Shown piece by piece: positions 34,233 to 42,060 of a stretch of DNA of 64,000 bases. The stretch is taken from positions 1,860,001-1,924,000 of the forward strand of contig NZ_JADOTY010000001.1 in assembly GCF_015751785.1 (NCBI RefSeq). The letters run 5' to 3'. The stretch's first letter is position 1, and each line of letters starts with the position of its first letter. The translations under genes were made by a program, and so were the position numbers. The notes beneath the pieces were generated by a model. That model ran no database searches. It was not told where the DNA came from and saw only the letters and a list, made by a program, of their open reading frames with translations. The stretch comes from Micromonospora vinacea. GTDB taxonomy: Bacteria; Actinomycetota; Actinomycetes; Mycobacteriales; Micromonosporaceae.

Positions 34233-37169
34233 TCAGTCCCGGTTGGGCGGCAGGCTGGGCAACAGCCCGCCGCCACCACCACCTGTGCCACCGCCGCCGG
34301 GGTTACCGCCGGGATTACCGCCAGGGTTGCCCCCGGGGTTACCGCCGGGAGTGCCCCCAGGGTTGCCACCGGGGCAGAACAGGTCGATCAGCGGATTACA
34401 GGGGGTGCCCTGGCCGGGCTGGCCGCCCGGGTTGGGCGGTGGCGGTGGCGGTGGCGGCGCTTCACCGTTTCCGGAATCCGGATCGCCGATGTTCGCCGCC
34501 GGCGGGAAGTCGAGCTTGGGCTTGCCCTTCAGCGCCTCGTCCATGAACCGCTCCCAGATTTCGCCCGGGAGGTTTCCACCGCTGACCTTACGGCCATCCT
34601 TGAGGATGAGTGGCTTCCGGTCCTTCAGGTTGCCCACCCACACCGCGGTGGCCAACTGTGGTGTGTAACCGATCATCCAGGCGTCGCCGTTGTCCTCGCT
34701 ACCGCCCTTGAGCTCCCAAGTGCCGGTCTTGGAGGCCGCCTTGCGGCCGTCGTCGAGCCGGTGGTTGACAGCCGCCGGGTAGTCCTTCAGCACCGACGTC
34801 ACGTCGTCCACCACGCTCTTCTCGATTCGCCGCTTCGAGTCGAGCTTCTCGCTGTAGACCTTGTCCCACTTACCGGTGTTCGGGTTCTGCTTCTCCACCG
34901 AGTAGAGGAAGTGCGCCTTGTTGTAGACGCCCCCGTTGGCGAAGGTGGCAACGCCGTTGGCGTGGTCCAGCACCGTGATCGGGTACTGGCCGTAGCCGAC
35001 CACGTTGAAGAACGGCTCCGGCGTGATGTCCTTCGGGTCGGTCTTGGTCAGGTCGTAGGCCTTCGCCGGGTTGGTGTCCGTGCGCCACATGGTGGTGACG
35101 CCCGCCTGCTTGGCCATGTCCACGACCTTGTCCGCGCCGATCTCCTCGGTGACGTAGTAGAACGGCACGTTCAGGGACTTGAGCGTGGACACCCGCAGCG
35201 TGCAGGAGTTACCGCAGTCGGGGTTGTCGTCGCCCGCGTTGCTGACCTTGAACTCGGTGCCTTCCGGCTTGAATGCCTTGCCCTTCCACCGAGACTCGAG
35301 CGACTTCTTCTCCTTGAGCGCGGCCGCCAGGGTGTAGATCTTGAAGCTTGAACCGGGCGAGTGACCGCCGCTGATCGCCCCGGTGGAGTCGGTGTTCTTG
35401 CCGGCATAGTCGGTGCCGGTGCCGTTGTCACCGCCGTAGTACGCGACGACCCGACCGTTTGTGGGGTCGATCGACACCACCGCGGCCATCATGTTGCTCC
35501 GCTCACCGGCCAACTCGGAGCCCTTGGACTTGCGCTGGGCCGTCGCGACCGCCGCCGCCTGCATCTTGGTGTCGACGGTGGTACGGATCCGGTAACCGCC
35601 GGCCATCAACGCCTGGGAGCACAGCGGCTTGGCATCTGTCACCTCCGTGTCCTTCTCGACACAGATGCCCCTGTCCCGCATCTCTTGCCGGACGTAGTTG
35701 ATGACATTGCCGTACGGGGTGTCGACGCCGAAGTCGACGCCGATGCCGCCCTTCTTCGGGGCCTTGAGGGTCTTCGTCGGGTACGCGGCCGGCCGCGGCT
35801 CCTTGCCGGGCACACCGAGCCAGCCCTCCTTGACCATGCCCTCGATCACGTAGTTCCAGCGATCCTGGGCCGCGGTCGGGTTGATCGCCGGGTCGTACCC
35901 CTGGTGGGTGGAGCTGGGTTCCGGCTGCTTGATCAGAGCCGCGAGCACCGCGCCCTCGGCCGGATCGAGCTTCTTCACCGACTTGCCGAAGTAGGTCTGC
36001 GCCGCAGCCTCGATGCCATAGGCACCCCGGCCGAAGTAGATCACGTTGAGGTAGTGCTGCATGATCTCTGGCTTCGTGTACTCGTCGTTGAGCTTGGAGG
36101 CGAAGATCGCCTCCTTCACCTTCCGGGCGTACGTGTCGTCCTTCAGGTTGTCATAGGCGTTGCGGGCGTACTGCTGGGTGATGGTGGAGGCACCCTGCTT
36201 GTCGCCGCCGGAGAGGTTGTTCCAGCCGGCACGGGCAATGCCCTTGTAGTCCACACCGGAGTGCCGGTAGAAGTTCCGGTCCTCGGCCGCGGCCACCGCG
36301 TTCTGCACGTACTCCGGAATGTCGTCGATGGTGACCAGGGTTCGGTTCTGATCGCCCACCTTGGCGATGATCGTCTTGTTGTCGAAGGCGTACAGGGTGG
36401 TCGCCTGCGGCGGAGTGATCTCGTCCGGAAGCACCACGCTTGTCGAGTAGTAGGTGAACCCGACCACGCCGATGCCGGCGAGCATGATGAAGACGGCGAA
36501 CCCGGCGATCAGCAGGTTCATCCGCTTGCGCTTCTTCGCCCGCGCTGCGGCGGCGCCCGAGTCGCCCGGCCCACGACCGCCTGGCCCACGACCGCCTGGC
36601 CCCCCGGGACCGCCCGGACCACCGGGACCGCCCGGACCACCGGAGACCGGTGAGACGCTCGCCCGGGCGACCGCCGCACGGCCACCGACCGATGCGGAGC
36701 CGACGCTGGCCCGACCCGCCGAGGCGGTGCCGACCGAGGCCGCACCGACAGCGGCGGCACCGACAGCGGCCCGGCCTGCCGGTGCTCCCGGCGCCGGGGA
36801 GACCGGAACCGAGGCCCGACCGGCGCCGGCGCGGCCAGCGGCCACGCCCGGTGCCGGTGACACCGGGACCGAGGCTCGACCGGCCCGGCCGGCCGCTGCC
36901 GTACCCACCGAGGCGGACCCGGCGGCCGCAGCGCCACGCGGCGGCACCGAGGCCGAGCCGCCGACCGCGGCGCGACCACCGGCCGCCCGCGGGGTCACCG
37001 AGGCGCGGCCCGGGGTTGCCGCGCCGCCTTCCGGGGCTGACCAGCCGCTTCCGCCGGAGTTGCCGCCGGGTCTGCGGTACGCGTCGTCCGCGCCCGGTCC
37101 GGGGTCACCGTCTGGACCCATGTGCTGGGTCCGTCCGCGCGCAGAACTGGGATCGCCGTACGAGTTCAT
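34233..37169 (-). CDS. ponA: Class A penicillin-binding protein (PonA/PBP1-type)
   Basis: 978 residues, ATG at 37169. Residues 1-215 are a low-complexity cytoplasmic region of Ala/Gly/Ser/Pro with repeated GRASVPVSPAPG units and a GGPGGPGG run, then a basic KKRKR stop and one membrane helix (~220-243). Glycosyltransferase 51: AAEDRNFYRHSGVDYKGIARA near 297 with the catalytic Glu, GASTITQQYARN. Transpeptidase: SPGSSFKIYTL near 605 (S-x-x-K), STLKSLN near 665 (S-x-N), and ASKTGTWELK near 813 (KTG). The last ~70 residues are Asn-Pro-Gly-Gly repeats. It polymerises and cross-links peptidoglycan. The long unstructured N-terminus is unusual in composition. Confidence 0.97.
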   Translation of the reverse strand: MNSYGDPSSARGRTQHMGPDGDPGPGADDAYRRPGGNSGGSGWSAPEGGAATPGRASVTPRAAGGRAAVGGSASVPPRGAAAAGSASVGTAAAGRAGRASVPVSPAPGVAAGRAGAGRASVPVSPAPGAPAGRAAVGAAAVGAASVGTASAGRASVGSASVGGRAAVARASVSPVSGGPGGPGGPGGPGGPGGRGPGGRGPGDSGAAAARAKKRKRMNLLIAGFAVFIMLAGIGVVGFTYYSTSVVLPDEITPPQATTLYAFDNKTIIAKVGDQNRTLVTIDDIPEYVQNAVAAAEDRNFYRHSGVDYKGIARAGWNNLSGGDKQGASTITQQYARNAYDNLKDDTYARKVKEAIFASKLNDEYTKPEIMQHYLNVIYFGRGAYGIEAAAQTYFGKSVKKLDPAEGAVLAALIKQPEPSSTHQGYDPAINPTAAQDRWNYVIEGMVKEGWLGVPGKEPRPAAYPTKTLKAPKKGGIGVDFGVDTPYGNVINYVRQEMRDRGICVEKDTEVTDAKPLCSQALMAGGYRIRTTVDTKMQAAAVATAQRKSKGSELAGERSNMMAAVVSIDPTNGRVVAYYGGDNGTGTDYAGKNTDSTGAISGGHSPGSSFKIYTLAAALKEKKSLESRWKGKAFKPEGTEFKVSNAGDDNPDCGNSCTLRVSTLKSLNVPFYYVTEEIGADKVVDMAKQAGVTTMWRTDTNPAKAYDLTKTDPKDITPEPFFNVVGYGQYPITVLDHANGVATFANGGVYNKAHFLYSVEKQNPNTGKWDKVYSEKLDSKRRIEKSVVDDVTSVLKDYPAAVNHRLDDGRKAASKTGTWELKGGSEDNGDAWMIGYTPQLATAVWVGNLKDRKPLILKDGRKVSGGNLPGEIWERFMDEALKGKPKLDFPPAANIGDPDSGNGEAPPPPPPPPNPGGQPGQGTPCNPLIDLFCPGGNPGGTPGGNPGGNPGGNPGGNPGGGGTGGGGGGLLPSLPPNRD

Positions 37170-37366
37170 TCCTCACACCCTGCCGGTCGCGGTGGGGCGC
37201 GGCTGCGCCGCCACCGGGTTGCCGTGAGTTGCTTCACCCGGGGCGCCGGCACGGGGGTGCCAGCCGACCAGGGTCATTGCCGTATCAATCGGGCCAATCG
37301 GACCAACAAGCGGTCGACCGTCCCGGGTTTCACCTGCGGCCCCGGGGCCGGTACAACCAGCTGAGA

Positions 37367-37816
37367 TCACCGTTGCGCCTCTCGCCTCCGCCGGCCGGTG
37401 CCTTCGGCGCCCGCCGCGTCCTGTTCGCTCGTGCCGTCGCTGTCGCCGGTCAGCCCGTCCCGGCCGAGCAGGTACTGCTCGACGAGATGGTTCCAGTCAC
37501 AACCGAGGCACACCTCCACCACGAACACCTGAAACTCACGCAGCGTCATCGCCAGCACGGGCAACTCGGTAAGTGTCCGGGCCTGGCCGGCGGACTGCTT
37601 GAGCTCGTCACCGTAAATGTAGTGGACGAGGGTCAGGTTTTCGCTCCGGCAGATCGGGCAGCGCCGGTCGGTCGGCTCGCCGTGGAACCGAGCGGCGTTC
37701 TTCAGGTACGGCGACGCGTCGCAGACGTCGTACGTGCCGACTCGGCCGGCCAGGAGCTCACGCAGCACTGCTCGCTTCTGAAGCGAGTAGTCGACGACCT
37801 GGCGCTGCGTACGCAT
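37367..37816 (-). CDS. DUF5318-like protein, conserved next to ponA
   Basis: 149 residues, ATG at 37816 (MRTQRQVVDYSLQKRAVLRELL). Cys residues are spaced as a possible zinc site: CPICRSENL at ~53-61 and CLGCDW near 106, with CDASPYL earlier. The C-terminal 35 residues are disordered. In Mycobacterium tuberculosis the Rv0049 protein of similar type lies beside ponA1, and the position is the same here, supporting orthology. Function is unknown. Metal binding is inferred from the C-x-x-C pairs. Confidence 0.8.
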   Translation of the reverse strand: MRTQRQVVDYSLQKRAVLRELLAGRVGTYDVCDASPYLKNAARFHGEPTDRRCPICRSENLTLVHYIYGDELKQSAGQARTLTELPVLAMTLREFQVFVVEVCLGCDWNHLVEQYLLGRDGLTGDSDGTSEQDAAGAEGTGRRRREAQR

Positions 37817-37894
37817 GCGGAGAAGGGTACGCGGTCCGGCCCGAGCAGGCGACCACGCTCACAATCCGTGACGGAAGCACCTCGGAACGGGGGT

Positions 37895-37923
37895 TTGCCC
37901 TGGCCGGCGCGACCCGCTAACGT
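37895..37923 (+). promoter_or_regulatory. Promoter of padR-ino1 operon
   Basis: TTGCCC at 37895-37900 and TAACGT at 37918-37923 are 17 bases apart and fit the actinobacterial -35 and TANNNT -10 pattern. The palindromic operator begins on the next base, so it would cover the transcription start. Confidence 0.6.
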
Positions 37924-37948
37924 GCGATGTATCGGTCCGATACATCGC
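37924..37948. promoter_or_regulatory. Perfect palindromic operator for PadR-type regulator
   Basis: Two 12-bp arms, GCGATGTATCGG and CCGATACATCGC, around a single T. It contains ATGTAT and ATACAT half-sites; PadR proteins typically recognise ATGT/ACAT-containing dyads. It lies 43 bases before the padR start, so autorepression of padR and ino1 is likely. Confidence 0.8.
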
Positions 37949-37991
37949 GGCGGTTACCACTTCACGCCGGAGGGTAAAGAGAGGGTGGCCA

Positions 37992-38630
37992 GTGCTCGAG
38001 TTCGCCATCCTCGGCCTCCTGCAGGAGTCTCCGATGCACGGCTACGAGCTGCGCAAGGAGTTGACCGCCAAACTCGGCGCGATCCGGGCGGCGATCAGCT
38101 ACGGCTCGCTCTATCCCACGCTACGCAGGCTTCAGGCGGCGGGATGGATCACCGAAGCTGCTGAGACACCCGCCACTGCCGAGGAGGTTCCCGCGCTGAC
38201 CAGCCGACGAGGTCGGGTGGTCTACAAAATCACCGCGGAAGGCAAGGAACGCTTCGCCCAACTGATCGCACAGGCGGGGCCCGAGACGTACGACGACACG
38301 GGCTTCGGGGTGCACTTCGCGTTCTTCGCCCGGACCGACCAGGCGACCCGACTACGCATCCTGGAGGGTCGCCGCCGCAAGATCGAGGAGCGTCGCGAAG
38401 GGCTTCGTGACGTGCTGGGCCGGGCGGCCGAGCGCCTCGACGCTTACACGCTGGAACTGCAGCGCCACGGCCTTGATGCCTGTGAGCGCGAGGTCCGCTG
38501 GCTGGAGGAGCTCATCGCCAACGAGCGCTCCGGCCGAGCCCCGACGGTCCCGAACACCGGGACAGCCGGCGGCCGACGAGAAGACAACAGCCCGCCTCCG
38601 CCTGGAGAGACCAGGAATGAGCGGCCGTGA
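37992..38630 (+). CDS. PadR family transcriptional regulator
   Basis: 212 residues, GTG at 37992 after GGAGGGTAAAGAGAGGG. The N-terminal winged helix is classic Pad[24 protein letters not shown]...[18 protein letters not shown]. An inserted linker ([18 protein letters not shown]) precedes the wing [16 protein letters not shown]. The C-terminal Vir-like dimerisation helices (~95-185) are basic and acidic. It matches the Rv0047c position upstream of ino1 in mycobacteria. It probably represses its own operon through the 25-bp palindrome just upstream and thereby controls inositol production. The effector is unknown. Confidence 0.93.
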   Translation: MLEFAILGLLQESPMHGYELRKELTAKLGAIRAAISYGSLYPTLRRLQAAGWITEAAETPATAEEVPALTSRRGRVVYKITAEGKERFAQLIAQAGPETYDDTGFGVHFAFFARTDQATRLRILEGRRRKIEERREGLRDVLGRAAERLDAYTLELQRHGLDACEREVRWLEELIANERSGRAPTVPNTGTAGGRREDNSPPPPGETRNERP

Positions 38631-38653
38631 CAGAAAAGAAGGAGGCAGACGCT

Positions 38654-39733
38654 ATGGGCTCCGTCCGCGTCGCCATCGTCGGTGTGGGTAACTGCGCCTC
38701 GTCCCTGGTTCAGGGCGTCGAGTACTACCGGAACGCCAACCCGAACGACCGCGTCCCGGGTCTCATGCACGTCGCCTTCGGCGACTACCACGTCAACGCC
38801 GTGGAGTTCGTCGCGGCATTCGACGTGGACGCCAAGAAGGTGGGCATGGACCTCGCGGAGGCGATCGTCGCCAGCGAGAACAACACCATCAAGCTCTGCG
38901 ACGTTCCGCCGACCGGCGTGAGCGTGCAGCGCGGTCCGACCTTCGACGGTCTGGGCCAGTACTACCGCGAGATCGTCGAGGAGTCGGACGCCACCCCGGT
39001 CGACGTGGCGCAGGCGCTGCGCGACGCGCAGGTCGACGTCGTCGTCTGCTACCTGCCGGTCGGTTCCGAGCAGGCCGCCAAGTTCTACGCCCAGGCGGCG
39101 ATCGACGCCGGCTGCGCGTTCGTCAACGCCCTGCCGGTCTTCATCGCCTCCGACCCCGAGTGGGCCAAGAAGTTCGAGGACGCGGGCCTGCCGATCGTCG
39201 GTGACGACATCAAGAGCCAGGTCGGCGCCACCATCGTGCACCGCGCCCTCGCGAAGCTCTTCGAGGACCGCGGCGTCGAGCTGCTGCGCACCTACCAGCT
39301 CAACTTCGGCGGCAACATGGACTTCATGAACATGCTGGAGCGTAAGCGGCTGGTCTCGAAGAAGATCTCGAAGACCCAGTCGGTCACCTCGCAGATCCCG
39401 CACGAGATGAGCAAGAGCGACGTGCACATCGGCCCGTCGGACCACGTGCCGTGGCTGGACGACCGCAAGTGGGCGTACATCCGCCTCGAGGGCCGCTCGT
39501 TCGGCGACACCCCCCTCAACGCCGAGCTCAAGCTCGAGGTGTGGGACTCTCCGAACTCGGCCGGCGTCATCATCGACGCGGTCCGGGCCGCGAAGATCGC
39601 CCTGGACCGGAAGATCGGCGGCCCGATCCTGTCGGCCTCGTCGTACTTCATGAAGTCCCCGCCGGTGCAGTACGCCGACCACGACGCCCACCAGGCCGTC
39701 GAGGAGTTCATCGCCGGTGAGGTCACGCGCTGA
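38654..39733 (+). CDS. ino1: Myo-inositol-1-phosphate synthase
   Basis: 359 residues from ATG 38654 ([21 protein letters not shown]), preceded by AAGGAGG eight bases upstream. A GTG at 38627 overlapping padR would add nine residues (MTEKKEADA) but lacks such a site. The Rossmann motif is [56 protein letters not shown] and [15 protein letters not shown] are family-wide catalytic segments. It makes inositol 1-phosphate from glucose 6-phosphate with NAD, feeding phosphatidylinositol and mycothiol synthesis. Mycothiol use fits the maleylpyruvate-isomerase-like gene in this window. Confidence 0.97.
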   Translation: MGSVRVAIVGVGNCASSLVQGVEYYRNANPNDRVPGLMHVAFGDYHVNAVEFVAAFDVDAKKVGMDLAEAIVASENNTIKLCDVPPTGVSVQRGPTFDGLGQYYREIVEESDATPVDVAQALRDAQVDVVVCYLPVGSEQAAKFYAQAAIDAGCAFVNALPVFIASDPEWAKKFEDAGLPIVGDDIKSQVGATIVHRALAKLFEDRGVELLRTYQLNFGGNMDFMNMLERKRLVSKKISKTQSVTSQIPHEMSKSDVHIGPSDHVPWLDDRKWAYIRLEGRSFGDTPLNAELKLEVWDSPNSAGVIIDAVRAAKIALDRKIGGPILSASSYFMKSPPVQYADHDAHQAVEEFIAGEVTR

Positions 39734-39755
39734 CGCGCTGACATAGCAAGCAGGT

Positions 39756-39789
39756 CGAAGGGCCGGGTCCGTACGGACCCGGCCCTTCG
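39756..39789. terminator. Perfect hairpin terminator after ino1
   Basis: 17-bp arms meeting directly (left arm begins CGAAGGGCC, right arm ends GGCCCTTCG), 22 bases past the ino1 stop and between convergent genes. It should act for both directions. Confidence 0.9.
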
Positions 39790-39827
39790 TCGCGTTCAGT
39801 GCCTCGCCGATGGGTACGGCGATCGAC

Positions 39828-40757
39828 TCACTTCCAGCTCGGCGACTCCTGCTTCGCCTTGGCGGCACGCCGCGCCGTACGGTCGGCGAGCGCCTCGGCG
39901 GTACGCGCGCCCGACGAGAACGGCAGGTACGCCGGGTTGACGGCGCCGATACCGATCACGAACGCCACCACGTCGAGGATGACGTGGGTGGTCTTGTTCG
40001 CGAAGACGGAGATGTAGTCCGCGTCGAAGCCGATGCCGGACATGAACGCGTTCGACAGCGACTGGTTGGCCTGGAAGTTGATCGTCGAGACGCTGCCCGC
40101 CCCGGCGCCGTACGGGAAGACCCGCGCGAAACCCGGGGCGGCGGTGGTCGTCACTGTGATGTTGCCGAACACCGCGTCACCGAAGAAGACGAAATCCGTC
40201 AGGTCGAGGTGGATGGTCTGCCCCTCGCGCAGACGACCGGTGCTGTCCAGGGTGGTCGACGAGGGGTTGACGATCCGCTCACGCCCCGCGGCCGAGCGGG
40301 TGTCGATGACCCGCTGCGGGATGATCGGCACGATCCGGTTCGAGTTGCCGCTGGTGTGCACGTAATCGACGAGGGCCTCGCCGTTGTACTGCCCGGCGAC
40401 CACTTGCAGGTTGCCGTAGTTGTCCATGCCGACGGAGCCGGGCTGGGAATCCTGGTGCAGGTAGTCGCCGCTCGGCGCCAGCTGCAGCGACGGCCGGGCA
40501 AGAGCCAGGCCGTCCTCGCTGATGATGGCCGGGTTCGCCAATCGCAGCGTCGGCCCGGCTGCGGTGCTGGTGAGGGTCGTGGTGGCGGCGCCAGCGCTGT
40601 TGGCGCTGCCCTGAAGCACCGGGTCACCGGGTGCGGCCTGGGCCGGGCCGGCGACGGCAGCGCCAACAACTGTGCTACCGGCGACGCCGGCGGCGACAGT
40701 GCCGGCTCGGCGCAGCAGACGGCGGCGGTCGACGGTCTTGTCCTGGTTCTCAGTCAT
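39828..40757 (-). CDS. Tat-exported protein with RVIDTR-type domain, unknown function
   Basis: 309 residues, ATG at 40757. The signal region DRRRLLRRAGTVAAGVAGSTVVGAAVAGPAQAAPG carries the twin-arginine motif RRRLLRR and a predicted cleavage after AQA (about residue 42). The mature part contains a segment around residue 145, IIPQRVIDTRSAAGRERI, typical of a domain that recurs in actinobacterial secreted proteins, followed by beta-strand-rich sequence (ITVTTTAAPGFARVFPYGAG, THVILDVVAFVIG). It ends in a basic tail. Export in folded form is expected. No enzymatic motif is seen, and the biological role is unknown. Two palindromes lie in its upstream region. Confidence 0.75.
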   Translation of the reverse strand: MTENQDKTVDRRRLLRRAGTVAAGVAGSTVVGAAVAGPAQAAPGDPVLQGSANSAGAATTTLTSTAAGPTLRLANPAIISEDGLALARPSLQLAPSGDYLHQDSQPGSVGMDNYGNLQVVAGQYNGEALVDYVHTSGNSNRIVPIIPQRVIDTRSAAGRERIVNPSSTTLDSTGRLREGQTIHLDLTDFVFFGDAVFGNITVTTTAAPGFARVFPYGAGAGSVSTINFQANQSLSNAFMSGIGFDADYISVFANKTTHVILDVVAFVIGIGAVNPAYLPFSSGARTAEALADRTARRAAKAKQESPSWK

Positions 40758-40783
40758 GGGTCCCCCGAGGTTGTTGACGCATT

Positions 40784-40836
40784 GACGATCGATCGTCGCT
40801 GTTGTGACGGATCATCCACATCGACCGATCGGTCGA
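40784..40836. promoter_or_regulatory. Two perfect palindromes upstream of Tat-exported protein gene
   Basis: GACGATCGATCGTC at 40784-40797 and TCGACCGATCGGTCGA at 40821-40836, 27 to 79 bases before the start codon on the minus strand. Their centres are 38 bases apart. They look like operators or a paired site for one dimeric protein; the protein is not known. Confidence 0.45.
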
Positions 40837-40885
40837 ATTCATACGTCCAGGGCAGAGGCGCGGCCGGAGGCCGCCACTCCGGCCG

Positions 40886-41371
40886 TCAGGCTCCCGACCA
40901 GGCGTGCCGCAGCGCGACCCCGGCCTCCAACTCCAACAGCTTGACCTTGCGGGGCAGGCCCCCACCGAAGCCGACCAACTTTCCGCCCGCGCCGACGATC
41001 CGATGGCAGGGCACGATCACCGGGACCGGGTTGCGGTTGCAGGCCACCCCGACCGCCCGGGCCGCTCCCGGATCACCGACGATCTTCGCCACCTCGCCGT
41101 AGGTCAGCGTCTCCCCGTACGGGATCCGGGTCATCTCCCGCCACACGGCGCGCTCGAAGTCGGAGCCGCGCGGCGCCGACACCGGGACGGTGAACGCGGT
41201 CAGCTCGCCGGTGAAGTACGCCCGCAGCTCGTCGACGGCCTTCCGGGACAACGCGTCGCCGGGCTCGTCGGCCGCCGCGTCCACCCGGCCGAAGTGCGCC
41301 CCGCACACGCTCGTGCCGTCGGTGGCGACGGAGAACTCACCGATCGGCGAGTCGAGCACAGTCCAGCGCAT
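40886..41371 (-). CDS. ogt: Methylated-DNA-[protein]-cysteine S-methyltransferase
   Basis: 161 residues from ATG 41371 (MRWTVLDSPIGEFSV). The suicide-acceptor motif is VPVIVPCHRIVGAGGKLVGFGGG, with Cys in PCHR near residue 128, preceded by the DNA-binding helix PYGETLTYGEVAKIVGDPGAARAVGVACNRN with the base-flipping Arg. The N-terminal half is the usual short ribonuclease-like domain. It directly repairs O6-alkylguanine by transferring the alkyl group to its cysteine. No Ada regulatory domain is present. Divergent from the NfeD-like gene. Confidence 0.95.
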   Translation of the reverse strand: MRWTVLDSPIGEFSVATDGTSVCGAHFGRVDAAADEPGDALSRKAVDELRAYFTGELTAFTVPVSAPRGSDFERAVWREMTRIPYGETLTYGEVAKIVGDPGAARAVGVACNRNPVPVIVPCHRIVGAGGKLVGFGGGLPRKVKLLELEAGVALRHAWSGA

Positions 41372-41509
41372 CCACCCATTCTCCCCGGTGCGGGCTCCTT
41401 CGCCGGCCCGGCTACCAGCGTCGGGCTGAACGCCACTCCTCGGCGGCCCGGATCGATAGATCATCTCCGCGTCTCGGTGGGCCGCTCGGCGTTGCGCGGC
41501 GTCGATACC

Positions 41510-42031
41510 GTGCAGGTCGTGGCAACGGGGACGCTCATCTTTCTGATCATCGGCGGGGCAGGCATCGGCGTGCTCGCGCTCGCCCTGCTCGGCACCGAGC
41601 TGCTCCACTTCGGGCACGCCGACGTGGACGGGCCGATCTCGGTCGAGACGGTGGCCGGCTTCGCCGGGGCGTTCGGCTTCGGCGCGGCCATCGTCAACGA
41701 GCTGCTCGGTGCGCGTACCCCTGGCATGGTCGTCGGGGCGGTGGCCGGCGGCGTGCTCGCGGCCGTGCCCACCGGCTGGTTGGCGTCCCGGCTGAGCCGG
41801 GCGGCGCGGAACATGCGCACCGACCCCACCCCCACCCGTGACGACCTGGTCGGCGCGCTCGGCCTGGTCGTCACCCCGGTGCCGGCCAACGGGTACGGCG
41901 AGGTTCGCATTCGCCTCGCCGGCCAACCGGTCAAGCTCAGCGCCCGCGCGGACCAGCCGATCCCGATCGGCGCCCAGGTCTTCGTCGTGCAGGCGCTCAG
42001 CGAGACCAGCGTTCACGTAGAGACCTACTGA
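41510..42031 (+). CDS. NfeD-like membrane protein partnered with flotillin
   Basis: 173 residues from GTG 41510 (VQVVATGTLIFLIIGG); a second GTG at 41519 is nearly as good. Hydrophobic helices occur at about 5-28, 45-65 and 74-96, with an OB-fold-like C-terminal domain (~110-173; LVGALGLVVTPVPANGYGEVRIRLAGQPVKLSARAD) typical of NfeD C-terminal domains. NfeD proteins sit next to flotillin genes across bacteria; here the flotillin gene begins 29 bases later. A membrane microdomain accessory role is inferred from that pairing. Confidence 0.75.
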   Translation: MQVVATGTLIFLIIGGAGIGVLALALLGTELLHFGHADVDGPISVETVAGFAGAFGFGAAIVNELLGARTPGMVVGAVAGGVLAAVPTGWLASRLSRAARNMRTDPTPTRDDLVGALGLVVTPVPANGYGEVRIRLAGQPVKLSARADQPIPIGAQVFVVQALSETSVHVETY

Positions 42032-42060
42032 CCTTCCCCCTCGTAGACGGGACTCCTCAT

